The notes below the pieces were generated by a model, which worked only from the letters and a program-made list of their open reading frames with translations, was not told the origin of the DNA and ran no database searches. This document shows positions 46,242 to 55,033 of a DNA stretch of 64,000 bases, one piece after another (position 1 is the stretch's first letter; each line of letters starts with the position of its first letter). The position numbers and the translations under genes are program-made. Source of the stretch: Burkholderia sp. Bp9143 (GTDB lineage: Bacteria > Pseudomonadota > Gammaproteobacteria > Burkholderiales > Burkholderiaceae); NCBI RefSeq assembly GCF_003853645.1, contig NZ_QTPO01000031.1, positions 1-64,000 on the forward strand. Direction: 5' to 3'.

Positions 46242-48839
46242 ATGTCCAAAGCTCTGATCATTGCGGAAAAGCCTTCTGTCGCGAACGACATCGCGCGCGC
46301 TTTGGGCGGCTTTACCAAGCATGACGAATACTTCGAGAGCGACGAATTCGTCCTTTCGTCCGCGGTCGGCCACCTGCTGGAAATTGCCGCCCCGGAAGAG
46401 TACGAGGTCAAGCGCGGGAAATGGAGCTTCGCTCATCTGCCCGTCATCCCCCCGCATTTCGACCTGAACCCGATCGCAAAAAGCGAATCGCGCCTGAAGG
46501 TCCTTACCAAGCTGATGAAGCGCAAGGACGTCGACCGGCTGATCAACGCATGTGACGCGGGGCGCGAGGGCGAGCTGATTTTCCGCCTGATCGTGCAGCA
46601 CGCGAAGGCGAAGCAGCCGGTCCAGCGCCTGTGGCTGCAGTCGATGACGCCGCAGGCGATCCGCGACGGTTTCGCACATCTGCGCAGCGACACCGACATG
46701 CAGCCGCTCGCCGACGCCGCACGCTGCCGCTCGGAGGCCGACTGGCTCGTCGGCATCAACGGCACGCGCGCGATGACGGCGTTCAACAGCAAGGGCGGCG
46801 GCTTCTTCCTGACGACCGTCGGTCGCGTCCAGACGCCAACGCTGTCGATCGTCGTCGAACGTGAAGAGAAAATCCGTCGATTCATCCCGCGCGACTACTG
46901 GGAAGTGAAGGCCGAGTTCGCGTGCGCGGGCGGCTTCTACGAAGGCAAGTGGTTCGACCCTAAATTCAAGCGCGACGAGTTCGATCCGGAAAAGCGCGAC
47001 TCCCGCCTGTGGAGCCTGCCAGCCGCCGAAACCATTGTCGCCGCATGCCGCGACCAGGTCGGCACGGTGTCGGAGGAATCGAAGCCGTCGACCCAGCTGT
47101 CGCCGCTGCTGTTCGACCTGACGAGCCTGCAGCGCGAGGCGAACAGCCGCTTCGGCTTCTCCGCGAAGAACACGCTCGGCCTCGCACAGGCGCTGTATGA
47201 AAAGCACAAGGTGCTGACGTACCCGCGTACCGACGCGCGCGCGCTGCCGGAAGACTACATTTCGACGGTGCAGTCCACGCTCGAGATGCTCAAGGAGAGC
47301 CACAACTACCTGCCGCATGCGAAGCAGGTGCTCGACAAGGGCTGGGTGAAGCCGAACAAGCGGATCTTCGACAACTCGAAGATCAGCGACCACTTCGCCA
47401 TCATCCCGACCCTGCAGGCGCCGAAGTCGCTGTCCGAGCCGGAGCAGAAGCTGTACGACATGGTCGTGAAGCGCTTCCTCGCGGTGTTCTTCCCGGCGGC
47501 CGAATTCCGCGTCACGACGCGGATCACGGAAGTCGCCGGCCATCACTTCAAGACCGAAGGCAAGGTGCTCGTCGAGCCGGGCTGGCTGCAGGTGTACGGC
47601 CGCGACGCGGAAGGCGCGGATGCGAACCTCGTGCCGGTGCAGAAGGACGAGAAGGTGAAGACGGACGAGATCGCCGCCGTCGCGCTCGTGACGAAGCCGC
47701 CCGCACGCTACTCGGAAGCGACGCTGCTTTCCGCGATGGAAGGCGCGGGCAAGCTCGTCGAGGACGACGAGCTGCGCGAGGCGATGGCCGCGAAGGGCCT
47801 CGGCACGCCAGCGACGCGCGCGGCGATCATCGAAGGCCTGCTCGGCGAGAAATACCTCGTGCGCGAAGGCCGCGAACTGATCCCGACAGCGAAGGCATTC
47901 CAGCTGATGACGCTGCTGCGCGGGCTCGGCGTGAAGGAACTGACCGCGCCCGAGCTCACCGGCGAATGGGAATACAAGCTGTCGCAGATGGAGCGCGGCA
48001 ACCTCGGGCGCGACGCGTTCATGCAGGAAATCGCCCGCATGACGCAGCAGATCGTCAAGCGCGCGAAGGAATACGATTCGGACACGATCCCGGGCGATTA
48101 CGCGACGCTCGAGACGCCGTGCCCGAACTGCGGCGGCCAGGTGAAGGAAAACTACCGCCGCTTCGCGTGCACGAAGTGCGAGTTCTCGATCTCGAAGATT
48201 CCGGGCAGCCGGCAGTTCGAGATCGCGGAAGTCGAGGAGTTGCTGCGGGAGAAGACCATCGGTCCGCTGTCCGGCTTCCGCAGCAAGATGGGCCGTCCGT
48301 TCTCGGCGATCCTGAAGCTCTCGTTCGACGACGAAACGAAGAACTACAAGCTCGAGTTCGACTTCGGCCAGGACCAGGGCGGCGAGGAAGGCGAAGCGCC
48401 CGACTTCTCCGCGCAGGAACCGGTTGGCGCGTGCCCGAAGTGCAAGGGCCGCGTGTTCGAGCACGGGATGAGCTATGTGTGCGAGCACTCGGTCGCGAAT
48501 CCTAAGACCTGCGACTTCCGTTCGGGCAAGGTGATCCTGCAGCAGGAAATCACGCGCGACCAGATGGCCAAGCTGCTGGCCGACGGCCGCACGGATCTGC
48601 TGCCGAGCTTCAAGTCGTCGCGCACGGGCCGCAACTTCAAGGCATTCCTCGTGAAACAGCCGGACGGCAAGATCGGTTTCGAGTTCGAGAAGAAGGAGCC
48701 GAAGGCTGCTGCCGCGAAGAAGACGGCGAAATCGGCGACGAAGGACGCCGAAACCGTGACGGAAGGCGCCGACGAGAAACCGGCGCCGGCCCGCAAGACC
48801 GCCGCCCGCAAGACGACGGCGCGCAAGACGGGCTCGTGA
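46242..48839 (+). CDS. topB: DNA topoisomerase III
   Basis: Type IA topoisomerase for decatenation and recombination intermediates. The 865-residue protein has the TOPRIM domain (LIIAEKPSVANDIAR, then ACDAGREGELIFR), the active-site Tyr in LTYPRTDARAL, and C-terminal zinc regions (CPNCGGQVKE with CTKCEF, and CPKCKGR with later Cys). The last 35 residues are a Lys/Ala/Arg-rich tail (for example ARKTAARKTTARKT) probably binding DNA. A TATAAA sequence at 46181-46186 might belong to its promoter. Confidence 0.95.
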   Translation: MSKALIIAEKPSVANDIARALGGFTKHDEYFESDEFVLSSAVGHLLEIAAPEEYEVKRGKWSFAHLPVIPPHFDLNPIAKSESRLKVLTKLMKRKDVDRLINACDAGREGELIFRLIVQHAKAKQPVQRLWLQSMTPQAIRDGFAHLRSDTDMQPLADAARCRSEADWLVGINGTRAMTAFNSKGGGFFLTTVGRVQTPTLSIVVEREEKIRRFIPRDYWEVKAEFACAGGFYEGKWFDPKFKRDEFDPEKRDSRLWSLPAAETIVAACRDQVGTVSEESKPSTQLSPLLFDLTSLQREANSRFGFSAKNTLGLAQALYEKHKVLTYPRTDARALPEDYISTVQSTLEMLKESHNYLPHAKQVLDKGWVKPNKRIFDNSKISDHFAIIPTLQAPKSLSEPEQKLYDMVVKRFLAVFFPAAEFRVTTRITEVAGHHFKTEGKVLVEPGWLQVYGRDAEGADANLVPVQKDEKVKTDEIAAVALVTKPPARYSEATLLSAMEGAGKLVEDDELREAMAAKGLGTPATRAAIIEGLLGEKYLVREGRELIPTAKAFQLMTLLRGLGVKELTAPELTGEWEYKLSQMERGNLGRDAFMQEIARMTQQIVKRAKEYDSDTIPGDYATLETPCPNCGGQVKENYRRFACTKCEFSISKIPGSRQFEIAEVEELLREKTIGPLSGFRSKMGRPFSAILKLSFDDETKNYKLEFDFGQDQGGEEGEAPDFSAQEPVGACPKCKGRVFEHGMSYVCEHSVANPKTCDFRSGKVILQQEITRDQMAKLLADGRTDLLPSFKSSRTGRNFKAFLVKQPDGKIGFEFEKKEPKAAAAKKTAKSATKDAETVTEGADEKPAPARKTAARKTTARKTGS

Positions 48840-48892
48840 CGACCCGGCCGCCGGGGCTTCCCCCGGCCAGTTGCACGCCGGTCAAACGGCGA

Positions 48893-48930
48893 TAAAAAAA
48901 CGCGGATCGATCGCTCGATCCGCGTTTTTT
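48893..48930. terminator. Bidirectional terminator after topB
   Basis: An 11-bp stem (48900-48910 with 48915-48925) flanked by A-run and T-run; it lies between topB and the convergent LysR gene and can serve both. Confidence 0.9.
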
Positions 48931-48975
48931 CTTGGTGCCTGATGCCGGCCGTGACGGTACGCGGCCGCCGCGGCG

Positions 48976-50025
48976 CTACAGCGGCGATGGCACCGCGACG
49001 CGCGCGCGCGGCGACCGTGCGAGGCGCGGCTGAAGGTTCGGGTCGGTCGATTCGGGCGGCTCGGCACGCATCTCGACGCCGATCGGCGCGGGCGCCGCAC
49101 CCTGTGCGGCCCACTGTTCGCCCATCGTCGCGTCGGTCGAGTGGCTGAAATACTCGACGAGGTGGTCGATGAACGTGCGCACCTTCGCGGGCAGATGGCG
49201 CCGGCTCGGATACGCGATGTTGATCTCGACCTGCGGCAGCCGGAAATCCGGCAGCAGCCGCACCAGCGCGCCGCGCGCGATGTCGCTGCCGATCAGGTAG
49301 CTCGGCAGGATCGCGACACCCATCCCGAGCAGCGCGAACTGGCGCAGCATCGCGGTGTTGTTCGCGACGATCACATTGGTCGGACGCACGCGCACTTCGC
49401 CGTCCGGCCCCGTGAACACGCGCTCGTCGCCCCAGTATTCGGTCGGCAGGCTCAGCGCCGGGTGCTCGGCGAGGTGCTCCGGATGGGTCGGCACGCCGTG
49501 CTTTTCCAGATAGCTCGGCGTCGCGCACACAGTCATGCAGCCCGTGGTCAGCCGACGCGTGACGATGCTTGCGCTGCGCATCTGGCGCGTGACGACGATG
49601 CCGACGTCGAAACCTTCCTCGACGAGATCGACCTGGCGGTCGACCAGGGTCAGATCCGGCACGACTTTCGGGAAATTCTCCGTGTACGACTGCAGGACGG
49701 GGGCAAGGTTGTGCAGGCCGAACACGACCGGCGCGACGATGCGCAACGTGCCGACCGGCTCGTGATTGCGCGCAACGACCATCTGTTCGACATCCTCGAG
49801 CTCATCGAGAATCTGGCGCGCCCGCTCCAGATAGACCTGGCCCGACTCCGTCAGCGAAAGGCTGCGCGTGGTGCGGTTCAGCAAACGCGTGCCGAGCCGG
49901 CCTTCCAGATCGGCGACGTGACGCGTCGCGACCGCGTTGGAGATATCCATTGCACTCGCGGCCCGCGCGAAACTGCCGAGATCCGCAACCTTGACGAACA
50001 CGCGCATCGACTGCAAATGATCCAT
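48976..50025 (-). CDS. LysR-family transcriptional regulator
   Basis: Regulator of 349 residues with an N-terminal winged helix (about 1-60; MRVFVKVADLGSFARAASAMDISNAVATRHVADLEGRLG in parts) and a periplasmic-binding-like effector domain (about 90-295), of the CrgA/DsdC-like subgroup by appearance. The C-terminal 50 residues are extra, polar and Pro/Ala-rich. It is divergent from a D-2-hydroxyacid dehydrogenase gene 425 bases away, with a palindrome CTTCAA/TTGAAG just upstream of its own start. The regulated gene and effector are not known. Confidence 0.9.
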   Translation of the reverse strand: MDHLQSMRVFVKVADLGSFARAASAMDISNAVATRHVADLEGRLGTRLLNRTTRSLSLTESGQVYLERARQILDELEDVEQMVVARNHEPVGTLRIVAPVVFGLHNLAPVLQSYTENFPKVVPDLTLVDRQVDLVEEGFDVGIVVTRQMRSASIVTRRLTTGCMTVCATPSYLEKHGVPTHPEHLAEHPALSLPTEYWGDERVFTGPDGEVRVRPTNVIVANNTAMLRQFALLGMGVAILPSYLIGSDIARGALVRLLPDFRLPQVEINIAYPSRRHLPAKVRTFIDHLVEYFSHSTDATMGEQWAAQGAAPAPIGVEMRAEPPESTDPNLQPRLARSPRARVAVPSPL

Positions 50026-50450
50026 AAACGACTCCTGCCGCTGTTACAACTTCAAAAAGTTGAAGCAAATGCGTAATTCTCCTACGACAGCGGAAATGAT
50101 GCAGAGTTGCCTAACGGCACCGAGAAACGAGATAAAAATAGTCAAAAATCCTCACTCATCGCGAATGGATGATCCAATTATTCTGATTGCAGCAACAATT
50201 GGGTGAACCTCGTCGAGTAAGCGGCCGAATCAGGAAGGACGTGTTTGATGCGACACAGCAGCACACCCGCCCCACCCGACGGGAGCGGCGCCGGGTCAGG
50301 CCGGCGCCGATTGCGGCGGAGCGTAACAACCTGTTAAAAAGACACCACGACGTGCGCCGACGTAGCATCATGTCGGCCCCGGCCGGGCGGGACGGGTGCG
50401 CGACGTGCGCCGCCGCCACTGCCGCTTTCAACGCGCGACTCCCGCTGACC
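50026..50450. promoter_or_regulatory. Intergenic region between LysR gene and hydroxyacid dehydrogenase gene
   Basis: No gene seen. It holds two palindromes: CTTCAA-AAAG-TTGAAG (50050-50065), 25 bases upstream of the LysR start and plausible as an autoregulatory operator, and CCAATT with AATTGG (50174-50202) near the middle. The left part is AT-rich, the part right of 50270 GC-rich. Functions are inferred from symmetry and position. Confidence 0.45.
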
Positions 50451-51464
50451 ATGAAAATTGCCATCCTCGACGACTACCAGGACGCCGTCCGCAAGCTGAA
50501 CTGCTTCGAGATGCTTGCCGAGCACGACGTGAAGGTCTTCAACAACACGGTACGCGGCCTGGGGCAACTCGCGAGTCGTCTCGCGGAAGTCGAGGCGCTC
50601 GTGCTGATTCGCGAGCGCACGCCGATTTCGTCGCAACTGCTCGCCAAGCTGCCGAACCTGCGCATGATCAGCCAGACCGGCCGCATCTCGACCCACATCG
50701 ACCTCGAAGCGTGTACCGACCGCGGCATCGCGGTGCTCGAAGGCACGGGTTCGCCGGTCGCGCCGGCCGAACTGACCTGGGCGCTCGTGATGGCCGCCCA
50801 GCGCCGCATTCCGCAATACGTCGCGAACCTGAAGCAGGGTGCCTGGCAACAGTCGGGCCTGAAGACGTCGGCGCTGCCGCCGAACTTCGGCCTCGGCCAG
50901 GTGCTGCGCGGCCAGACGCTCGGCATCTGGGGCTACGGCAAGATCGGCCGGCTGGTCGCCGGCTACGGCAAGGCGTTCGGGATGAACGTGCTGATCTGGG
51001 GACGCGAGCATTCGCTCGAGGCCGCGCGCGCCGACGGCTATACGGCCGCCGAGAGCCGCGAGGCGCTGTTCGAGCAGAGCGACGTGCTGTCGCTGCACCT
51101 GCGCATGCACGACGACACGCGCGGGATCGTCAAGCAGGAAGACCTGATGCGGATGAAGCCGACGTCGCTGCTCGTCAACACGAGCCGCGCGGAGCTGCTC
51201 GAGGAAAACGCGCTCGTCAACGCGCTGTCGCACAACCGTCCGGGGATGGTCGCGATCGACGTGTTCGAGAGCGAGCCGATCCTGCAGGGCTACAGCCTGC
51301 TGCGGATGGAAAACGTGATCTGCACGCCGCACATCGGCTACGTCGAGCGCGAGAGCTACGAGCTCTATTTCAGCGCGGCGTTCCGGAACATCCTCGCGTT
51401 CGACCAGGGCGACCTGTCGAGCGTCGTCAACCCGGAAGCGCTGACGCCGCGCCGCGTGCGCTGA
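50451..51464 (+). CDS. D-2-hydroxyacid dehydrogenase family protein
   Basis: NAD(P)-dependent dehydrogenase of 337 residues, related to phosphoglycerate and other D-2-hydroxyacid dehydrogenases. It has the dinucleotide motif GIWGYGKIGRLVAGYG, the catalytic Arg in NTSRAELLE, Glu in VFESEPI and His in CTPHIGYVE. The start at 50451 (MKIAILDDYQD) matches the family; the open frame to 50187 is rejected. Substrate not predictable. Possibly controlled by the divergent LysR-type regulator. Confidence 0.9.
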   Translation: MKIAILDDYQDAVRKLNCFEMLAEHDVKVFNNTVRGLGQLASRLAEVEALVLIRERTPISSQLLAKLPNLRMISQTGRISTHIDLEACTDRGIAVLEGTGSPVAPAELTWALVMAAQRRIPQYVANLKQGAWQQSGLKTSALPPNFGLGQVLRGQTLGIWGYGKIGRLVAGYGKAFGMNVLIWGREHSLEAARADGYTAAESREALFEQSDVLSLHLRMHDDTRGIVKQEDLMRMKPTSLLVNTSRAELLEENALVNALSHNRPGMVAIDVFESEPILQGYSLLRMENVICTPHIGYVERESYELYFSAAFRNILAFDQGDLSSVVNPEALTPRRVR

Positions 51465-51513
51465 CCGGCGCGGGCCGCGCTCGCCGCACGGCCCTGCTTC
51501 TCCGTTCCCGCCT

Positions 51514-52380
51514 TCAGGCGGCCACGCGGCCGCCCGTCATCGCGTCGACACGCGTGAGGAAATGCTCGCCGTCGCGCCGTCCGAGATCGTATGCATGCCG
51601 CATCTGCGACGGACGCGTGTAATCCCAACTCGAAATCGGCACCTTGCTCGACGGCTGTATATAAAGCCGCCGCTGGTCGCCGTGCGCGACCGTGAACATC
51701 TGCGGGCGCGGATACAGCCGCGTGACGAGCACCAGCACATCGCCCGGCGATGCGTCGAGCGCGCCGACCGGCACGTTGTCGACCATCCCGCCGTCGAGCA
51801 CCGGCCGGCCGCCGCGGCGCAGCACCGGCGTGAACGGCGGCGTGCACGACGACTGCAGGATCAGGTCGGCGAGTTCGTCGACGCTCGTGCACGCCTGCGC
51901 GCGCACGAACTCGGGCCGGAAGCCGAGCGTGCGCCCGAGCGTCGGGTGCAGCGTCTTGCGCACGTACTTTTCGATGTTGTACGCGACAAGGCCCGCGGCG
52001 ACCGCACTGCGTGCGCCAAGCCAGCGGGGCACGTGCGACACGCCGATGCGGATCTCCGGCGCGTCGGCGAGCCGCGGGAACGGCTCGCCGTAGATGTCGA
52101 GCAGCGCCTGACGATAGATCCGGTAATGCGGAAACACGGGCTCTCGCCCGAACAGGTTGCCCCAGTACGCGTTCTTGCGGTTGTGGCGCAGCGCTTCCTC
52201 GTAATAGCGCATCACCCACGCGGCGTCGCGCATATACAGCATGCAGGCCGTCGCCGCGCCGGCCGAGATGCCGGCGATCACGCGCGGGCGCAAGCCGAGC
52301 GCCGGCTGCGCGACGTCCCAGAAGCCGGCCTGCCACCAGCAGCGATTGCCGCCGCCCGCGAAGACGATCTGGTCGAACAT
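51514..52380 (-). CDS. Patatin-like phospholipase
   Basis: Serine lipid acyl hydrolase of 288 residues. The oxyanion-loop GGGNRCWWQAGFW near the N-terminus, nucleophile elbow GISAGA (near residue 38) and catalytic Asp in LDGGMVDNVP (about residue 200) complete the Ser-Asp dyad. No signal peptide is seen, so it is probably cytoplasmic or delivered otherwise. The start at 52380 is chosen because the longer frame overlaps the thioesterase gene. It follows that gene by 8 bases and is probably co-transcribed with it. Confidence 0.88.
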   Translation of the reverse strand: MFDQIVFAGGGNRCWWQAGFWDVAQPALGLRPRVIAGISAGAATACMLYMRDAAWVMRYYEEALRHNRKNAYWGNLFGREPVFPHYRIYRQALLDIYGEPFPRLADAPEIRIGVSHVPRWLGARSAVAAGLVAYNIEKYVRKTLHPTLGRTLGFRPEFVRAQACTSVDELADLILQSSCTPPFTPVLRRGGRPVLDGGMVDNVPVGALDASPGDVLVLVTRLYPRPQMFTVAHGDQRRLYIQPSSKVPISSWDYTRPSQMRHAYDLGRRDGEHFLTRVDAMTGGRVAA

Positions 52381-52388
52381 CGCGCCGC

Positions 52389-52793
52389 TCAGCTGACGAG
52401 CGCGTAGGTCGACGTCGCGTGCACGGCCATCTTGCCGTCCTCGTCGAACAGCTCGACTTCGCCAAATACCAGGTTGCGGCCCATCCGCAGCACGCGCGCG
52501 GTGACGAGCACGTCGCCCTTGCGCACCGGACGCATGAAGTTCGTGTTCAGCGATACGGTCGTCATCGGCCGGAATTCGCCGAGCGCGGCCGAGATCGCTA
52601 CCACCATCGCGGTGTCGGCGGCGGCCGTGAACACCTGGCCGCAGATGATGCCGCCCGAATGACGGAATTCGCCGGAAAACGGCAGGCGCATCGTGACGCT
52701 GTCGTCGCCGATCGATACGGGGACCAGACCGAGCGAGCGGACCCACGGGGCCAGCAGGCGATCCAGCAATTCGCGGACTGCGTTTTCGTCCAT
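52389..52793 (-). CDS. PaaI-type hotdog thioesterase
   Basis: Acyl-CoA thioesterase-like protein of 134 residues with the hotdog fold signature: RHSGGIICGQVFTAAADTAMVVA (short parts of the GG..G....A.D..... pattern), then TTVSLNTNFMRPVRKGDV. Start at 52793 (MDENAVREL). It is directly upstream of the patatin gene, so the pair may act in lipid turnover; substrate unknown. Confidence 0.87.
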   Translation of the reverse strand: MDENAVRELLDRLLAPWVRSLGLVPVSIGDDSVTMRLPFSGEFRHSGGIICGQVFTAAADTAMVVAISAALGEFRPMTTVSLNTNFMRPVRKGDVLVTARVLRMGRNLVFGEVELFDEDGKMAVHATSTYALVS

Positions 52794-52942
52794 CTTCGAA
52801 TGTCCAGAAAACGTTACGCGACCGCCGCGCAACGCGTGTGGACGTCATCATACCGGGAGCGCGCCAACTGCGATGGCTCGTGACCGCGCGGACAGCCGCC
52901 GTTGCCGTGACGAAATATTTTGAGGAAATTCGCAGAAAGGGC

Positions 52943-52971
52943 TTGCCAAATCCAAAATACACGTGCATAAT
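52943..52971 (+). promoter_or_regulatory. Promoter of tRNA-Lys
   Basis: TTGCCA (52943-52948), a 17-base spacer and CATAAT (52966-52971) form a sigma-70 promoter 14 bases before the tRNA. Confidence 0.75.
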
Positions 52972-52985
52972 TTATCTTCTGTTGG

Positions 52986-53061
52986 GGGGCGTTAGCTCAG
53001 TTGGTAGAGCAGCGGACTCTTAATCCGTAGGTCGAGTGTTCGAGTCACTCACGCCCCACCA
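52986..53061 (+). tRNA. tRNA-Lys (anticodon CTT)
   Basis: Complete 76-base tRNA with encoded CCA: acceptor GGGGCGT with ACGCCCC, D arm GCTCAGTTGGTAGAGC, anticodon loop CTCTTAA (anticodon CTT, reading AAG) and T loop TTCGAGT. All stems pair fully apart from usual wobbles. No integrase or partial tRNA copy is visible in the window, so no island is attached here. Confidence 0.96.
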
Positions 53062-53070
53062 GGAATTCCA

Positions 53071-53103
53071 AAGGCCGGTCAGCGCAAGCTGACCGGCCTT
53101 TTT
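53071..53103 (+). terminator. Terminator of tRNA-Lys
   Basis: A perfect 13-bp stem (53071-53083 with 53088-53100), GCAA tetraloop and five T from 53099; 10 bases after the tRNA. Confidence 0.92.
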
Positions 53104-53248
53104 CCATTTCGGCGCCCGACTGACTCCCCCCCGCATCACGGCAAGCATCACATACATGCCCCGCCCATATACTTTCCGTTAGAATCGTCCGACAAATATC
53201 ACACGACCGGGACGGCGATCTCCGTATCGCCGCCGGCACTGAGAGAGC

Positions 53249-54298
53249 ATGGGACGTCAGACATGGAATCATGTGAGCGAGACGCGACCATTCAGAGGGC
53301 ATGGTCACGCCGACAGCGGCGCGCACGTCGAGTCGCGCCATCCCCCCGATCGCATCCGGCTCCGTCGCACGGCGCGCACTGCGGATCCGGCCGTGCAGCG
53401 TAAGGACGCGCTCGTCGCGCTCGCGCTCGGCGTTGCGCTGCTCGTGGTCGCTGCCACGCTCGCCATCACCGCAAGCCGTGCGGCCGGCGACCTGGTCCGC
53501 GCGCCGGGCACGGTCGTGCGCATCGTGCAGGACAGCGACGCGATGCGTGCATACCGCCCGATCGTTGCCTATCTCGCGAACGACGGCCACCGCCGTGAAG
53601 TCGCAGGCAGTACCGCATCGGTGGTCCCGGCGTACGACATCGGCGAAAGCGTGGACGTCCTGGTCGATCCGGCCCATCCGAACCGTCCCGCGCTGATAGA
53701 CGATTTCACGCAACGCTGGTTTCCCGTCGCGGTGCCGGCACTGCTCGCGGTCGCGTCGCTGGCGATCGGTAGCCTGCTGTACGTGAACGAGCGCCGCGGC
53801 CGGCAAGCCGACGCGCTTTCCGCACCGGCCGCCCGCAAGACGGCCCGGCGCCGCTGGAACATCGCGATCGTGCTGATTCCGATCGCGATCGGCACCGGCT
53901 TCCTGGCCGGCGCCGGCGCTGCCGGGCTGCGCCAGTGGCAGATCGCCCGCCATTACGCGCACTCGACCGGCCATGTCGTCGAGATCGCCGAAACCGCACG
54001 CTCGTCCCGCACCCTCACGTCGCTCTATTCGGTGAGCGTCGCGTTCACGACCGACAGCGGCCGCCCGGTCACATTCGCCCAAGACTCGGCTTCATCGCAT
54101 CCCGGGCTGTACGAAGGCGAGGTGGTCAACGTGCTGTACGACCCCGTCACGCCCGAGCGCGCGGTCATCGACCGGTTCTGGGATCGGTGGGGACTCACGG
54201 CGATCCTGTTCGCGATCGGCGCGCCGTTCCTCGTCGCCGGACTGTTCGTCGTCGGGGGGCTGTGGCCCGAGCATCGGCCGCACGAACTCGCTGAATGA
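53249..54298 (+). CDS. Membrane protein with two DUF3592-like units
   Basis: Protein of 349 residues with four membrane spans (about 53-76, 158-180, 203-226 and 320-343) and two similar soluble units between them: PGTVVRIVQD...VDVLVDPAHPNRPALIDDF and TGHVVEIAET...VNVLYDPVTPERAVIDRF. This repeat of span, beta-unit, span is the DUF3592 pattern duplicated. Function is unknown. The first 45 residues are basic and disordered-looking; the true start could be further inside. It stands alone between tRNA-Lys and the CGNR regulator. Confidence 0.8.
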   Translation: MGRQTWNHVSETRPFRGHGHADSGAHVESRHPPDRIRLRRTARTADPAVQRKDALVALALGVALLVVAATLAITASRAAGDLVRAPGTVVRIVQDSDAMRAYRPIVAYLANDGHRREVAGSTASVVPAYDIGESVDVLVDPAHPNRPALIDDFTQRWFPVAVPALLAVASLAIGSLLYVNERRGRQADALSAPAARKTARRRWNIAIVLIPIAIGTGFLAGAGAAGLRQWQIARHYAHSTGHVVEIAETARSSRTLTSLYSVSVAFTTDSGRPVTFAQDSASSHPGLYEGEVVNVLYDPVTPERAVIDRFWDRWGLTAILFAIGAPFLVAGLFVVGGLWPEHRPHELAE

Positions 54299-54337
54299 CG
54301 AACGCGGAGCCGACCCGTCAACGCCACGGCACCGGCC

Positions 54338-54952
54338 TCACCGCTCCCTGAACGCCTCCACCTTCGCGCGATTCCCGCACGTGCGCATGTCGCACCAGCG
54401 TCGCCCGACACCGCGGCCGCGATCGACGAAGAACCACGTACAGCGGCCGCACTGCCGCACACGCGCGAAGTCGTCGCCGCGCATCAGATGCTCGAACCCG
54501 AGCGCGGCTGCATCGATCCAGCGCGACGCGGTGCACGCATCGGGCCGCCACGCGAAGCGGCCATCGACCGCGTCGAATCTGCTGCGCCCGATCGCATCGC
54601 GAATCGCCTCGGCGAGCCGGTCCGCCGCTCGCGCGCCGGCGCGGCCGCCATCGCCGGCCGACAGGTGCGCGAGCGCTGCATATGCATCCTCGCGAAAACC
54701 ATGCAGCGCGGCGAGTTCGTCCGCGCCGTCCTGCCGGGGATGACGCAGGAAACGCGCGAGATCGGCATCCGCCAGCAACCCCGATTTCCCGGCCCACGCC
54801 CGCACGGTCGGCCAGTCGACGAGTTTGTCCTCGTCGCGCGTCTTGCCCGTGTCCGCCACCGTGTTCAGGAAGTCGAGCGCCGGATGGCCGCCGACGAAAT
54901 CGGCCGCACTCCATGCGTGCGCCTGGCGCGCAGGTTCGTGTAGAGTAACCAT
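54338..54952 (-). CDS. CGNR zinc finger / ABATE-domain regulator
   Basis: Probable transcriptional regulator of 204 residues. Residues about 20-150 form the ABATE-like N-terminal domain (GHPALDFLNTVAD), and the C-terminus is the CGNR zinc finger (CGRCTWFFVDRGRGVGRRWC, then TCGNR), with four Cys for zinc. It is divergent from an alpha/beta hydrolase gene; the 81-base gap contains a strong dyad, so it may control that hydrolase and itself. The inducer is unknown. Confidence 0.88.
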   Translation of the reverse strand: MVTLHEPARQAHAWSAADFVGGHPALDFLNTVADTGKTRDEDKLVDWPTVRAWAGKSGLLADADLARFLRHPRQDGADELAALHGFREDAYAALAHLSAGDGGRAGARAADRLAEAIRDAIGRSRFDAVDGRFAWRPDACTASRWIDAAALGFEHLMRGDDFARVRQCGRCTWFFVDRGRGVGRRWCDMRTCGNRAKVEAFRER

Positions 54953-54984
54953 TTATTTCCACCTATCGGTTTCATATCCGGATG

Positions 54985-55019
54985 AACAGGCGTAACCTGT
55001 TAACAACCAAAACAGGTTA
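54985..55019. promoter_or_regulatory. Operator-like repeats between CGNR regulator and hydrolase
   Basis: Three copies of the half-site AACAGG/CCTGTT occur: AACAGG (54985-54990), CCTGTT (54996-55001) and AACAGG (55011-55016). The last two are part of a perfect 9-bp dyad TAACCTGTT / AACAGGTTA separated by 9 bases (54993-55019). The position in a short divergent gap fits an operator for the regulator encoded at its left. Confidence 0.65.
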
Positions 55020-55033
55020 GCACGGAGGCACCG

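Noticed and set aside
45783-48488. Open frame of about 900 codons on the minus strand opposite topB
   Set aside because: Antisense shadow of topB and the thioredoxin-like gene.
52986-53248. tRNA-Lys as an integration site for a genomic island
   Set aside because: No integrase gene, no repeated tRNA 3' end and no change in composition are visible downstream.
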